A stretch of DNA of 64,000 bases, from assembly GCA_039995105.1 (NCBI GenBank), contig CP146203.1, positions 2,914,001 through 2,978,000 on the forward strand, given 5' to 3'. The stretch is from Jonesiaceae bacterium BS-20 (GTDB lineage Bacteria; Actinomycetota; Actinomycetes; Actinomycetales; Cellulomonadaceae). Under the pieces are notes generated by a model, which did no database searches, was not told the DNA's origin, and saw nothing but the letters and a program-made list of their open reading frames with translations. Position numbers and translations under genes: made by a program. Position 1 is the stretch's first letter; each line of letters begins with the position of its first letter. Of this stretch, positions 1-7,815 are shown in pieces.

Positions 1-579
1 GGCAGCAATCGCACCGCGAGCCACAAAGTCAGCAATCGCTTCCATGCCCCCGTCCAGCTCAGGCGCAATCGTCACCATCTTGACCGTGCCGGGTGCGGCA
101 TCGAAAATCTGGGCAATATCCTCGGGCGTTGGCAGGGCTAATAACTGCGGATCATGCGCCCCCTTGTGGGCGTGCGATAGCCACGGTCCCTCGAGGTGCA
201 CGCCCGCAATCGTGCCGTCAGCAACGAGCGGACCCAGCGTTCGCACCGCATCCGCAAGTTGCCCAATCGGGTTAGTGACCAGGGAAGCGATCATGGTCGT
301 GGTGCCGGTGCGCAGGTGGGTAGCCAAAATAGTTGCGGCATCGATAAGCCCCTGCTCACCAACCGCACCGAATGAGACCCCGCCGCCACCGTGGCAGTGA
401 ATATCTACGTAGCCGGGGACCAAGATGGCATCGTCCAAATCAGTCACCGGTGCATCTTCATACTCGGCCGGGATGCGCCCGCTGCCAACGCCAGTGACGA
501 CCCCCTCGGATAGTGCCAGCCAGGCATCGGAAAGTTCGCGCTGCGAGGTAAAAAGCTTACTTGCCCGCAAAATTTGCAT
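1..579 (-). CDS. nagA: N-acetylhexosamine-6-phosphate deacetylase, 3' end outside window (NagA/AgaA)
   Basis: The first 193 codons are present and the C-terminal half lies beyond the left edge. The enzyme removes the acetyl group of GlcNAc-6-P (NagA) or GalNAc-6-P (AgaA) in the cytoplasm. The amidohydrolase metal motif is visible as VDIHCHGGGG near residues 60-68, and HLEGPWLSHAHKGAH near residues 123-137 carries the conserved Glu of the family. The start at 579 follows a GAAGGAAG ribosome binding site. It is the last gene of a ROK kinase-PfkB kinase-deacetylase operon, 73 bp behind the PfkB gene. Family assignment is firm. The choice between GlcNAc and GalNAc substrates is inferred: the tagatose-pathway genes at 55.5-60.5 kb favour GalNAc, but NagA is equally compatible with the sequence. 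Confidence 0.9.
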   Translation of the reverse strand, partial: MQILRASKLFTSQRELSDAWLALSEGVVTGVGSGRIPAEYEDAPVTDLDDAILVPGYVDIHCHGGGGVSFGAVGEQGLIDAATILATHLRTGTTTMIASLVTNPIGQLADAVRTLGPLVADGTIAGVHLEGPWLSHAHKGAHDPQLLALPTPEDIAQIFDAAPGTVKMVTIAPELDGGMEAIADFVARGAIAA

Positions 580-652
580 GAGTTTGTTGCTTCCTTCGAT
601 TCCAAGTGCGATGGTCCAAGCCTAACGCGGCCCCCAGAACTAACGGCCCCGT

Positions 653-1579
653 TTAGTTACCTGTCTCCAGGACGAGTTGGGCCAGTAGGCGCGAGTGGGA
701 GGGGTGCAGTTCCCCGGCCGTTGGCATAAGGACCGCGGACGCAGACCAGGCCGCGGCCCGGGGCAGAATCACCGAACTGTGCTCATCCCCGCTAAATAGT
801 CCGGCAGCAATTGCGGCAACGACCGAGTCGCCCGCCCCCGTTGGGTTACCAATAAGAGGTTGCGGCAACCTGGCGCTGTGCCAGGTGTTGCTCCCCGCGG
901 CAAAGTGGATGAGCCCATCTTCACCCGCGCTGGCATATACGTGTTTGGCACCCAATTCCAGCAGCTGGCGGGCTCCCGCGGGCAGTTCCGTTTGACCGGT
1001 TACGGCGGCTAGTTCGTGGTGGTTTGGCTTGAGCGCGGTCGCACCGGCGCGGGCCGCCGCAAGGAGCGCCGGACCGGAGGTGTCAATGATGCTGGGGATG
1101 CCGCGGGCGGCAGCCTGGCGCACGCACCACGGGTAGAAATCTTCATCAGCGCCTGTCGGCAGCGACCCCGACGCAACCAAAACCGTGACACCACTATCTA
1201 ACTGGTCAACGATCCGGTCACGGATCAGGTCCCATTCCGCCTCTGAAAGCGCTCCTCCGTGCTCATTAACCACGGTGGTGCGGCCGGTCTGCTGCTCAAC
1301 CAAAGCAAAACTGCGCCGCGTCTCGGGAGCCACGGTCACCAGCACCTGCGGAATCCCCGAGCCGTCGAGTTCCTTAGCAAATACCTGCCCGTTGGGGCCA
1401 CCAACCGGGGCCAACGCGGCCACCGGGAACCCCTGGGCATGCAGGACACGGGCAACGTTGAGCCCCTTGCCCCCGGCCCGGCGCACGGGTGGGTCAGCCC
1501 GGTTGGTTTCACCGACTTCAAGCTCGGTAAACGCGTAGGTCTCATCAACGGCAGGGTTTGGGGTAATAGTCAGGATCAT
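653..1579 (-). CDS. PfkB-family hexose-phosphate kinase (1-phosphofructokinase / tagatose-6-phosphate kinase type)
   Basis: A 308-residue ribokinase-family sugar kinase of the FruK/LacC branch, normal in length. The N-terminus MILTITPNPAVDETY is typical of 1-phosphofructokinase and tagatose-6-phosphate kinase. A glycine-rich RRAGGKGLNVARVL segment lies near residues 34-47, and the catalytic-base motif NPTGAGDSVVAAIAAG lies in the C-terminal third. Its start codon overlaps the stop of the ROK kinase by 4 nt (ATGA type), so the two are translationally coupled. It sits between an amino-sugar kinase and a deacetylase, and no fructose PTS gene is near. I therefore infer that it phosphorylates tagatose-6-phosphate for the class II aldolase at 55.5 kb. 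Fructose-1-phosphate remains possible. Confidence 0.88.
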   Translation of the reverse strand: MILTITPNPAVDETYAFTELEVGETNRADPPVRRAGGKGLNVARVLHAQGFPVAALAPVGGPNGQVFAKELDGSGIPQVLVTVAPETRRSFALVEQQTGRTTVVNEHGGALSEAEWDLIRDRIVDQLDSGVTVLVASGSLPTGADEDFYPWCVRQAAARGIPSIIDTSGPALLAAARAGATALKPNHHELAAVTGQTELPAGARQLLELGAKHVYASAGEDGLIHFAAGSNTWHSARLPQPLIGNPTGAGDSVVAAIAAGLFSGDEHSSVILPRAAAWSASAVLMPTAGELHPSHSRLLAQLVLETGN

Positions 1580-2508
1580 GAGTTGAATTTCCGTGTCTTA
1601 AAAGCTTTGAGGTAGGCACCGCGGAGGCCCGCGTTTTGCCCAAGTTGCGCCGCAACAATTTCTGGCACGCGCTGATAGGAAAGCTTGTTGCGAACCGCTT
1701 GGCGCAGTGGCACCAACAGGTTGTCACCGGCTTGGGAAAGCCCGCCGCCAATAATGATGACTTCCGGGGCAATAACCGCGCAGATCTGGGTAATGGAATA
1801 GGCCAATGCGTCTACCGCTTCGGTCCAAATTTTTGCGGCGAGCAGGTCGCCCTCATGCATAGCTGCAAGTACCTCACGTGCTCCGGGGGTTTCTTTTCCC
1901 GATGCCTGTGCGTAGCGGTTGGCGATGGCCGCGGCTGAGCCTACAGTTTCTAGGCAGCCGTGCAGGCCGCACGGGCAGTCAAGACCTCCGGGCACGGCCG
2001 CGTGCCCGAGTTCGCCCGCGTATCCGCCGGCTGTGATGGGCCGGCCGTCGGCAAACAATGCGGCCGCTATGCCCGTTCCGATGACCAGCATGGCGGAGTT
2101 CTTGATCTTGGTACCCAAGTCAACGCCCGCCCCAAAGTGCAGCTCGGCGGCTCCGGCGGTGCCAACGTCATGACCAAACCCAACGGGCAGGCCAAAGGCT
2201 TGGGAGGCTAGGTCTCGCAAGGGAGCATCACGCCACCCGAGGTTTGCAGAATAGACACCGTGGCCGGTTTCTTCATCAACTATTCCGCATACCAGCAGCC
2301 CTACGGCCTGCGGCTGGGTGGATTCTTCTCCCGCAGCCGCTAGCAGCTCATCACCGAGCGCGCGCAGTTGCTTAATTAGAGCGCCCGCCGGGTTTTGGGC
2401 GTCCCGCACGGTTGGCGCCCGGCGCACATCCAGAAGGTTGCCCGCGGCATCACTGCGCGCATACTTGATGTCGGTTCCGCCAACATCGAACAGCAAGTAG
2501 GAAGTCAT
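1576..2508 (-). CDS. ROK-family sugar kinase (glucokinase / N-acetylhexosamine kinase type)
   Basis: A 310-residue cytoplasmic ROK kinase. The phosphate-1 motif LLFDVGGTDIKYA is at residues 5-17. The ROK signature with its zinc site is GYAGELGHAAVPGG followed by the Cys cluster CPCGLHGCLE (CxCGxxGCxE). An adenosine-binding glycine stretch IIIGGGLSQAG comes later. All catalytic landmarks are intact. It is the first gene of the operon with the PfkB-type kinase and the deacetylase. ROK kinases accept glucose, mannose, GlcNAc or GalNAc. The neighbouring deacetylase makes an N-acetylhexosamine kinase role likely, possibly GalNAc (AgaK), but specificity cannot be read from the sequence. The 216-bp upstream region holds a motif shared with the deoR/agaR promoter region. 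Confidence 0.88.
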   Translation of the reverse strand: MTSYLLFDVGGTDIKYARSDAAGNLLDVRRAPTVRDAQNPAGALIKQLRALGDELLAAAGEESTQPQAVGLLVCGIVDEETGHGVYSANLGWRDAPLRDLASQAFGLPVGFGHDVGTAGAAELHFGAGVDLGTKIKNSAMLVIGTGIAAALFADGRPITAGGYAGELGHAAVPGGLDCPCGLHGCLETVGSAAAIANRYAQASGKETPGAREVLAAMHEGDLLAAKIWTEAVDALAYSITQICAVIAPEVIIIGGGLSQAGDNLLVPLRQAVRNKLSYQRVPEIVAAQLGQNAGLRGAYLKAFKTRKFNS

Positions 2509-2573
2509 TGCTTTGGTTTTCTCCAGCCGAATCTAGGGCAAAGCCATTGAGGGTCGCCCCCACCATGATCACC

Positions 2574-2584
2574 TATGATTGTTT
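2574..2584 (-). promoter_or_regulatory. Candidate DeoR/AgaR-type operator upstream of the ROK operon
   Basis: Read on the minus strand this is AAACAATCATA. The identical 11-mer occurs in the intergenic region between the agaS-type gene and the deoR-family gene (57346-57356). Both copies lie upstream of genes of one inferred GalNAc pathway. A second ATGATC element lies close to each copy. This is a shared-motif inference and no binding is shown. Confidence 0.45.
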
Positions 2585-2682
2585 GCCTTGTCCAGCGCTC
2601 AAAAGTAATCTCACATGCGTGTCTCGGACACCGGGCCGTGGGCTGCATGCAGATCCATGACGCAGCGAGTAGATTAATGAGT

Positions 2683-2695
2683 GCAAAGCGCTTGC
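2683..2695. promoter_or_regulatory. Palindrome with AAGCGCTT core between divergent genes
   Basis: GCAAAGCGCTTGC contains a perfect 8-bp palindrome AAGCGCTT at 2686-2693. It lies 30 bp before the phosphatase gene and 180 bp before the ROK gene. It resembles the central part of LacI/ROK-type operators. The symmetry does not extend beyond 8 bp, so this is a weak candidate. Confidence 0.25.
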
Positions 2696-2724
2696 CCAAT
2701 GCAGAAAGGGGTTGTCACTAACCC

Positions 2725-3378
2725 ATGCAGCAGACCCTGCACCTGATCCGTCACGGTGAGATTAACTCCAACATCACCGGTGCCCTTGATACGGCAACTC
2801 CCGGGCCTCCGTTGAACACCACCGGCCTTGATCAGGCCCAACGGCTAGTGAATACCTTTGCCAACGCATCCCTCGACACCATCTATGCATCGACCGCTAT
2901 CCGGGCCCAGATGACCGCGGAACCGCTTGCCCAAGCACGTGGCCTGGAGATCAACGTGCGTGACGGGCTCAAGGAGATTTCCGCCGGCTCCCTTGAGATG
3001 AGTGCCGACCGCGCCCACCAAAAGGAGTATCTGGGTGTAATAACTTCTTGGATGCTGGGTGAGCTGGACACCAAACTGGCCGGCGGCACGACCGGTCACG
3101 AGGTCCTCGACCGGTTTGATTCCGTAGTCACCGAGATCAAGGAATCCGGCGCCCAGCACACCGCGATTGTGGCTCACGGTGCGGTCATCGTATTTTGGTC
3201 AGCCATGCGCGCCCCCAACCTCACCGGGGACATTTTGCAGAACTATCCTCCCCTGAACACCGGGGTGGTCAGCCTGCGCCCCACCAGCCCAGACCGCCTC
3301 CTGACCGTGACGGGGCTGTCTGCAACCGGCGCGCGTCCGGACTGGATTGCAAAGTCTTGGATGGGAATTAGCCTCTAA
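2725..3378 (+). CDS. Histidine phosphatase family protein (phosphoglycerate mutase-like)
   Basis: A 217-residue member of the histidine phosphatase superfamily. The catalytic RHGE motif is in LHLIRHGEINSN (residues 5-16). A second conserved histidine is in IVAHGAVI near residue 153, and a conserved Arg follows IYASTAIRAQMTA. Such proteins dephosphorylate small phosphoesters, or transfer phosphate in the case of mutases; the substrate cannot be told. The sequence is complete and of usual length. It is transcribed divergently from the ROK operon and lies 74 bp before the FAD dehydrogenase gene. A weak AAAGGGG lies about 15 nt upstream of the start. Confidence 0.85.
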   Translation: MQQTLHLIRHGEINSNITGALDTATPGPPLNTTGLDQAQRLVNTFANASLDTIYASTAIRAQMTAEPLAQARGLEINVRDGLKEISAGSLEMSADRAHQKEYLGVITSWMLGELDTKLAGGTTGHEVLDRFDSVVTEIKESGAQHTAIVAHGAVIVFWSAMRAPNLTGDILQNYPPLNTGVVSLRPTSPDRLLTVTGLSATGARPDWIAKSWMGISL

Positions 3379-3452
3379 TCTCCGCTTTTGCACCCTCAGT
3401 GCGTACAGTAGTTGCAACCGTAGTTGTTACACACTTGTCATAGGAGCCAACT

Positions 3453-5108
3453 GTGAGCACGTCCCAAGCAGCCGCAATTGTCATTGGCGCCGGCCTATCC
3501 GGTCTGGTCGCCGCATGTGAACTCATTGATGCAGGTAAACGAGTCATCCTGGTGGATCAAGAATCTGAAGCCAACTTTGGCGCCCAGGCGTGGTGGTCCT
3601 TTGGCGGCATTTTCTTGGTTGACTCCCCCGAGCAACGCCGGTTAGGGGTCAAGGACTCGGTTGATTTGGCTCTTCAAGACTGGTTTGGCACGGCCGGTTT
3701 TGACCGCGAAGAGGACCACTGGCCCCGTCAGTGGGCGCGGGCATACGTGGAATGGGCCGCTGGCGAGAAGCGGCAGTGGCTCAGTGACCGCGGGGTGAAG
3801 TTCTTCCCCGTAGTGGGCTGGGCCGAGCGCGGCGGCTACGGCGCAATCGGGCACGGCAACTCCGTGCCCCGCTTCCACATCACCTGGGGCACCGGCCCGG
3901 GCATTGTCGAGCCGTTCGCTGAAAAGGTGCGCGAGGGCGTCAAGAACGGATTGGTCGAGCTGAAGTTTAGGCATCGGGTAGATCGTCTCATTACCGCAGA
4001 TGGTGCGGTCACCGGCGTGGCCGGGTCAGTCTTGATTCCCGATGCCGCACCGCGCGGCGTGGCAACCTCACGTGAGGTTGCGGGCGAGTTTGAACTACAC
4101 GCTGATTGCATCATTGTTGCCAGCGGTGGGATTGGCGGAAACCATGATTTGGTCCGGCAGAACTGGCCCGAGCGCATGCGGCCCGCCCCCAAGCGGATGC
4201 TCAGCGGTGTACCTGCCCACGTGGATGGGCGCATGCTGGCCATCACGCAGCAGGCCGGGGGCGCGTTGATCAATACCGATCGCATGTGGCACTACGTCGA
4301 GGGCATCAAAAACTTTGCGCCCGTGTGGGATAAGCACGCCATCCGAATCTTGCCGGGACCGAGCTCGCTTTGGTTTGACGCGACCGGTAAGCGGTTGCCC
4401 GGGCCGCTATGGCCGGGCTTTGACACCCTTGGCACCCTTGAACACATCATGGGCACCGGGCACGATCACTCTTGGTTTGTGCTCACGCAGAAAATCATTG
4501 AGAAGGAGTTTGCCCTGTCTGGATCGGAACAAAACCCAGACTTGACCAACAAGGACCTCAAACTCCTGGCCAAGCGCATTGGCAAGGGAGCCCCGGGACC
4601 GGTTGAGGCCTTCAAAGAACAAGGCGAAGACTTTATTGTTGGGGACACCCTTGATGAGGTCCTCAAGGAAATGGCGGCCCGGGCGGCCGCAGATGGTGTG
4701 GATCTTGATATTGCCAACATCAAGGCCGAGGTTCAGGCCCATGACCGCGAGATAGTCAACGAGTTCACCAAGGACTCCCAGATCAACGCGCTGCGGCAAG
4801 CCCGTAACTACAAGGGCGACAAGCTCATCAGGGTTGCCACACCGCACCAGTTCCAAGACCCATCAGCGGCCCCAATCATCGCGGTCAAGCTCAATATTTT
4901 GACCCGCAAGTCACTCGGCGGCATTCACACCAATCTGAATTCCCAGGTGCTTGATTCAGATGGTGCACCCATCCCCGGCCTGTATGCGGCCGGGGAAGCA
5001 GCCGGGTTTGGTGGCGGTGGTGTGCACGGGTACCGCGCCCTTGAAGGGACCTTCTTGGGTGGCTGCTTATTCAGTGGCCGTGCTGCCGGACGCGCCGCAG
5101 CTCAATAA
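3453..5108 (+). CDS. FAD-binding dehydrogenase (KstD / fumarate reductase flavoprotein-like)
   Basis: A 551-residue flavoprotein. The N-terminal dinucleotide-binding motif AAIVIGAGLSGLVAACEL is at residues 6-23, followed by an acidic VDQE. The internal GGIGGNHDLV and the C-terminal GLYAAGEAAGFGGGGVHG are the usual FAD-contact segments of the fumarate reductase / 3-ketosteroid dehydrogenase superfamily. Members oxidise or reduce carbon-carbon double bonds. This subgroup is widespread in actinomycetes and usually has no known substrate. The GTG start at 3453 has TAGGAG 8 nt upstream. The 3' end faces the MFS gene with 13 bp between the stops and no obvious terminator hairpin. No steroid-catabolism genes are adjacent, so a steroid role is not supported. 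Confidence 0.85.
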   Translation: MSTSQAAAIVIGAGLSGLVAACELIDAGKRVILVDQESEANFGAQAWWSFGGIFLVDSPEQRRLGVKDSVDLALQDWFGTAGFDREEDHWPRQWARAYVEWAAGEKRQWLSDRGVKFFPVVGWAERGGYGAIGHGNSVPRFHITWGTGPGIVEPFAEKVREGVKNGLVELKFRHRVDRLITADGAVTGVAGSVLIPDAAPRGVATSREVAGEFELHADCIIVASGGIGGNHDLVRQNWPERMRPAPKRMLSGVPAHVDGRMLAITQQAGGALINTDRMWHYVEGIKNFAPVWDKHAIRILPGPSSLWFDATGKRLPGPLWPGFDTLGTLEHIMGTGHDHSWFVLTQKIIEKEFALSGSEQNPDLTNKDLKLLAKRIGKGAPGPVEAFKEQGEDFIVGDTLDEVLKEMAARAAADGVDLDIANIKAEVQAHDREIVNEFTKDSQINALRQARNYKGDKLIRVATPHQFQDPSAAPIIAVKLNILTRKSLGGIHTNLNSQVLDSDGAPIPGLYAAGEAAGFGGGGVHGYRALEGTFLGGCLFSGRAAGRAAAQ

Positions 5109-5121
5109 CCTAGCCGGCTAC

Positions 5122-6600
5122 TTACAGCTTCTGGAGCTGGGTTTTGCGGTCGCGCAGCTCTAGCAGGGCAACAATCAAGGTAATCACAACGATCACGCTG
5201 ATGGCACCGAAGCCCACGGAGATTGCACCGGTCCAGTCGCTCTTGTCCAAAACGGAGAAGGCGATCCCGGTGATGATGGCCAGTCCCATGGCCGTTCCAA
5301 TGCGCTGACCGGTTTGCAGGATTCCGCCCGCACTTCCCGAGTATTCGAGGGGGACATCCGCCAAGGTTAGGGTCTGGTTTGGGGTAATTACCAGCCCTTG
5401 CGCCATACCAATAAATGACAGGGTCACGGCTAGCCACCAGTAGCTGAGGTCCGTTGCTGCGACCAGTTGGACAACCACAACGGAGGTCACTAGTCCAATC
5501 AGGGCGCTAATAATGCCCGCAATAATGATCTTGCGTCCCTTGACCATGACCCGGTTTCCGGCCCAGGCAGACGTAAACGCAGACATGATCGCTGCGGGCA
5601 GGCCAACAGTTCCTGCAATCAGGGCGCTATGCCCCAATCCATTTTGGATGTACATGGCAATGAGCACCCACACCCCGGTAATACCGAGGAAGTAGAGCCC
5701 CGCAATCAATGTTCCCACAGAAAAGCTGTTGGTCTTGAAGATAGCAATATCCACCATGGGACTACGCCCGCGTGTCTTGTAGCGCTGTTCCCACCACACC
5801 CAGGTAGCTAACAAGATTCCACCGAACGGCACCAGCCCCCAAATGAGACTTCCCGAGGTGCGCTCAACAAATGGGAATAGCAGCGCCAACACTGCCGCCC
5901 CGAGCAAGATGGTGCCCACGGGGTCGAGGTCACGGTCTGGTTTTGCGGCTCCCGGCGTTGCCTTGTTAAACAGCGGCCGCGGGAACCACATGAACGCTAA
6001 GAGGATGGCCAGGACACCAAATGGAATGTTCACCAGGAAGGTCCAGCGCCAACCATCGTTGACACCCACCAACTGAATGATGAAGCCACCGATCAGGGGG
6101 CCAATCGCAACCGAGACACCAACCACTGAGCCCAGCGCACCGTACGCACGGCCCCGTTCCTTGCCGCGGAAGTACTGCTGGATCATGCCAACACCTTGCG
6201 GGTTGAGCAGTCCCGAGCCAACACCTTGAATGAAGCGAGCAATGTTGAGGCTAAGCGGGTCAGGTGACAATCCCGCCGCAACCGAAGCCAACGTAAACAC
6301 CGCCACACCAATAATAAAGAGTGGTGCGCGGCCAAGGAGGTCGCCCGCGCGACCGGCCGCAACAAGAATGACACCAAAGGTCAGCGCATACCCGGAAAGC
6401 ACCCATTGCAGGTCAGACTCATTAGCATCTAGACCCACCTGAATGGAAGGCAGGACCACGTTCACAATGCTCACGGCTACTAGCGACATGAACATTGCTA
6501 CGAGAATCACGGATAAGATTCGCCAGCGCCGTGGATCAGGAACGTACTCTTCACCAACGGGTGATGAGGGGGATTGCGCGGGCGTCAAATTGTTATCCAA
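5122..6600 (-). CDS. MFS drug exporter, DHA2 (EmrB/QacA) family
   Basis: A 492-residue integral membrane protein with about 14 hydrophobic segments, as in the 14-TM DHA2 drug:proton antiporters. The cytoplasmic motif GRAGDLLGRAPLFIIG follows the second segment, and the antiporter-type motif GSGLLNPQGVGMI lies near TM5. Such proteins export hydrophobic or cationic compounds using the proton gradient. No TetR or MarR regulator gene is adjacent. The protein begins in a hydrophilic leader (MDNNLTPAQSPSS) before TM1. The substrate is unknown. Confidence 0.88.
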   Translation of the reverse strand: MDNNLTPAQSPSSPVGEEYVPDPRRWRILSVILVAMFMSLVAVSIVNVVLPSIQVGLDANESDLQWVLSGYALTFGVILVAAGRAGDLLGRAPLFIIGVAVFTLASVAAGLSPDPLSLNIARFIQGVGSGLLNPQGVGMIQQYFRGKERGRAYGALGSVVGVSVAIGPLIGGFIIQLVGVNDGWRWTFLVNIPFGVLAILLAFMWFPRPLFNKATPGAAKPDRDLDPVGTILLGAAVLALLFPFVERTSGSLIWGLVPFGGILLATWVWWEQRYKTRGRSPMVDIAIFKTNSFSVGTLIAGLYFLGITGVWVLIAMYIQNGLGHSALIAGTVGLPAAIMSAFTSAWAGNRVMVKGRKIIIAGIISALIGLVTSVVVVQLVAATDLSYWWLAVTLSFIGMAQGLVITPNQTLTLADVPLEYSGSAGGILQTGQRIGTAMGLAIITGIAFSVLDKSDWTGAISVGFGAISVIVVITLIVALLELRDRKTQLQKL

Positions 6601-6683
6601 GTCTTTGTTTCCAAGTCAGTTGCGGTTCTTACTCATTCGTACGCTCTTAAACTTGAGCCGTCAACCAACTTGGGGACTAACGC

Positions 6684-7645
6684 CTAGTCAGATGCGTCAC
6701 CCGGCGCAAATTCGCCCGACTCCTCAGCCTGCACAGCTTTTTCTTCAGCCACAGGAGCGGTCACGGACGGCCCCTTGACGCTAGCCACACTTGCGCAGAC
6801 CACGATCACCGCCGCCACGGCCTTCATCACGGTAATGCCCTGGGACAACACGAGGACACCAACCACCGTCGTGATGACCGGTTCTTGGCTCAGAAGAACC
6901 CCAAAGGTCGCGGGAGTGAGTCTGCACAGTGCAGCGGTTTTCAACGAGAGTGGGACCACGAGGCCATGAGCGCGGTGACCAGCGCGATGGGATCAATTTA
7001 GGATCCACCAATTGCGCTGCCCCGTTAATGCCGAAGGGCAAAATAATCATGGCACCGACCATAAAGGCCACGGTCAGCACCGCAAAGCCAGGCGCCACCT
7101 TGCCGGCCCTCGAGCTGACCAGAATATAGGCGGCCCAAATGCGGCAACAATAAGGGCATAAACCACACCCACCACGTCGATCCACTCGCTGGCCATGAAG
7201 CCTTCATCACTCAGGGCAACGACGCCTAGGAACGCTATCAGCGCCCAGATTTTCTCCCGGCCACGTTTGGACGGCACCGCGGCAAGGACCAGGGGCCTAA
7301 AAATTGGATGGTCACGGCCGCACCCAGGTCGATGCGTGCAATTGCCGAGTAAAACACGAGGTTCATACCACCCAGAACCGCACCAAACAGCGTCACCATG
7401 CGCCACTGCAGTCCGGTCCAGGCTAGTACTTTTGGCCGGACCAAGATACCCATGGTTACTGTGGCAATGAAGAGCCGCAAGATTGTCACTCCTGCAGCGC
7501 CCATGGTTGGAAAAAGTTTCATGGCAAAGGCCGCACCAATCTGGAGGCTAGTGCATGAACCCAGCACCATCGCTACCGCGACCGTAGAGTTTGACCGGAC
7601 AATCTTTTCGCTCACTGAGCCCCTTTCATTTGGCTCACCTACCAT
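6684..7645 (-). pseudogene. EamA/DMT (RhtA-like) exporter gene broken by four frameshifts
   Basis: Pieces of one EamA-family exporter read in successive frames across 962 bp: an N-terminal part from 7645 (VAMVLGSCTSLQIGAAFAMK, two TM helices), middle parts, and the C-terminal EamA repeat LLSQEPVITTVVGVLVLSQG ending at 6684. Restoring one base at each of four places gives a single product of about 320 residues, normal for RhtA-like threonine/homoserine exporters: a C near 7297, a T near 7139, a C near 6992 and a G near 6958. All four are single-base losses inside short homopolymer runs. This may be a decaying gene or a cluster of sequencing errors; other genes in the window are intact. Confidence 0.8.
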
Positions 7646-7727
7646 ACGGCCCCTACCCGGTGTTTACTAAAGTTCCTCCTGTTATCCCAACGCTAACGAG
7701 GGCAAAACTACAATGGCCAAATACAAA

Positions 7728-7764
7728 AGGTCTGGTCCACCAACACCGTTAGTGGACCAGACCT
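7728..7764 (-). terminator. Rho-independent terminator of the 1201-residue protein gene
   Basis: Arms AGGTCTGGTCCAC (7728-7740) and GTGGACCAGACCT (7752-7764) pair perfectly over 13 bp with an 11-nt loop. On the minus strand the stem is followed by TTTTGTATTTG. It lies about 50 bp beyond the stop of the large secreted protein gene. Confidence 0.85.
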
Positions 7765-7815
7765 GACACACAAACTACGACTCAGCGTTACCGTTGAGCC
7801 TTGAATTACTGGCTA

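Noticed and set aside
3453-5108. Specific 3-ketosteroid dehydrogenase (kstD) call
   Set aside because: Only superfamily motifs are evident and no steroid-degradation genes are nearby.
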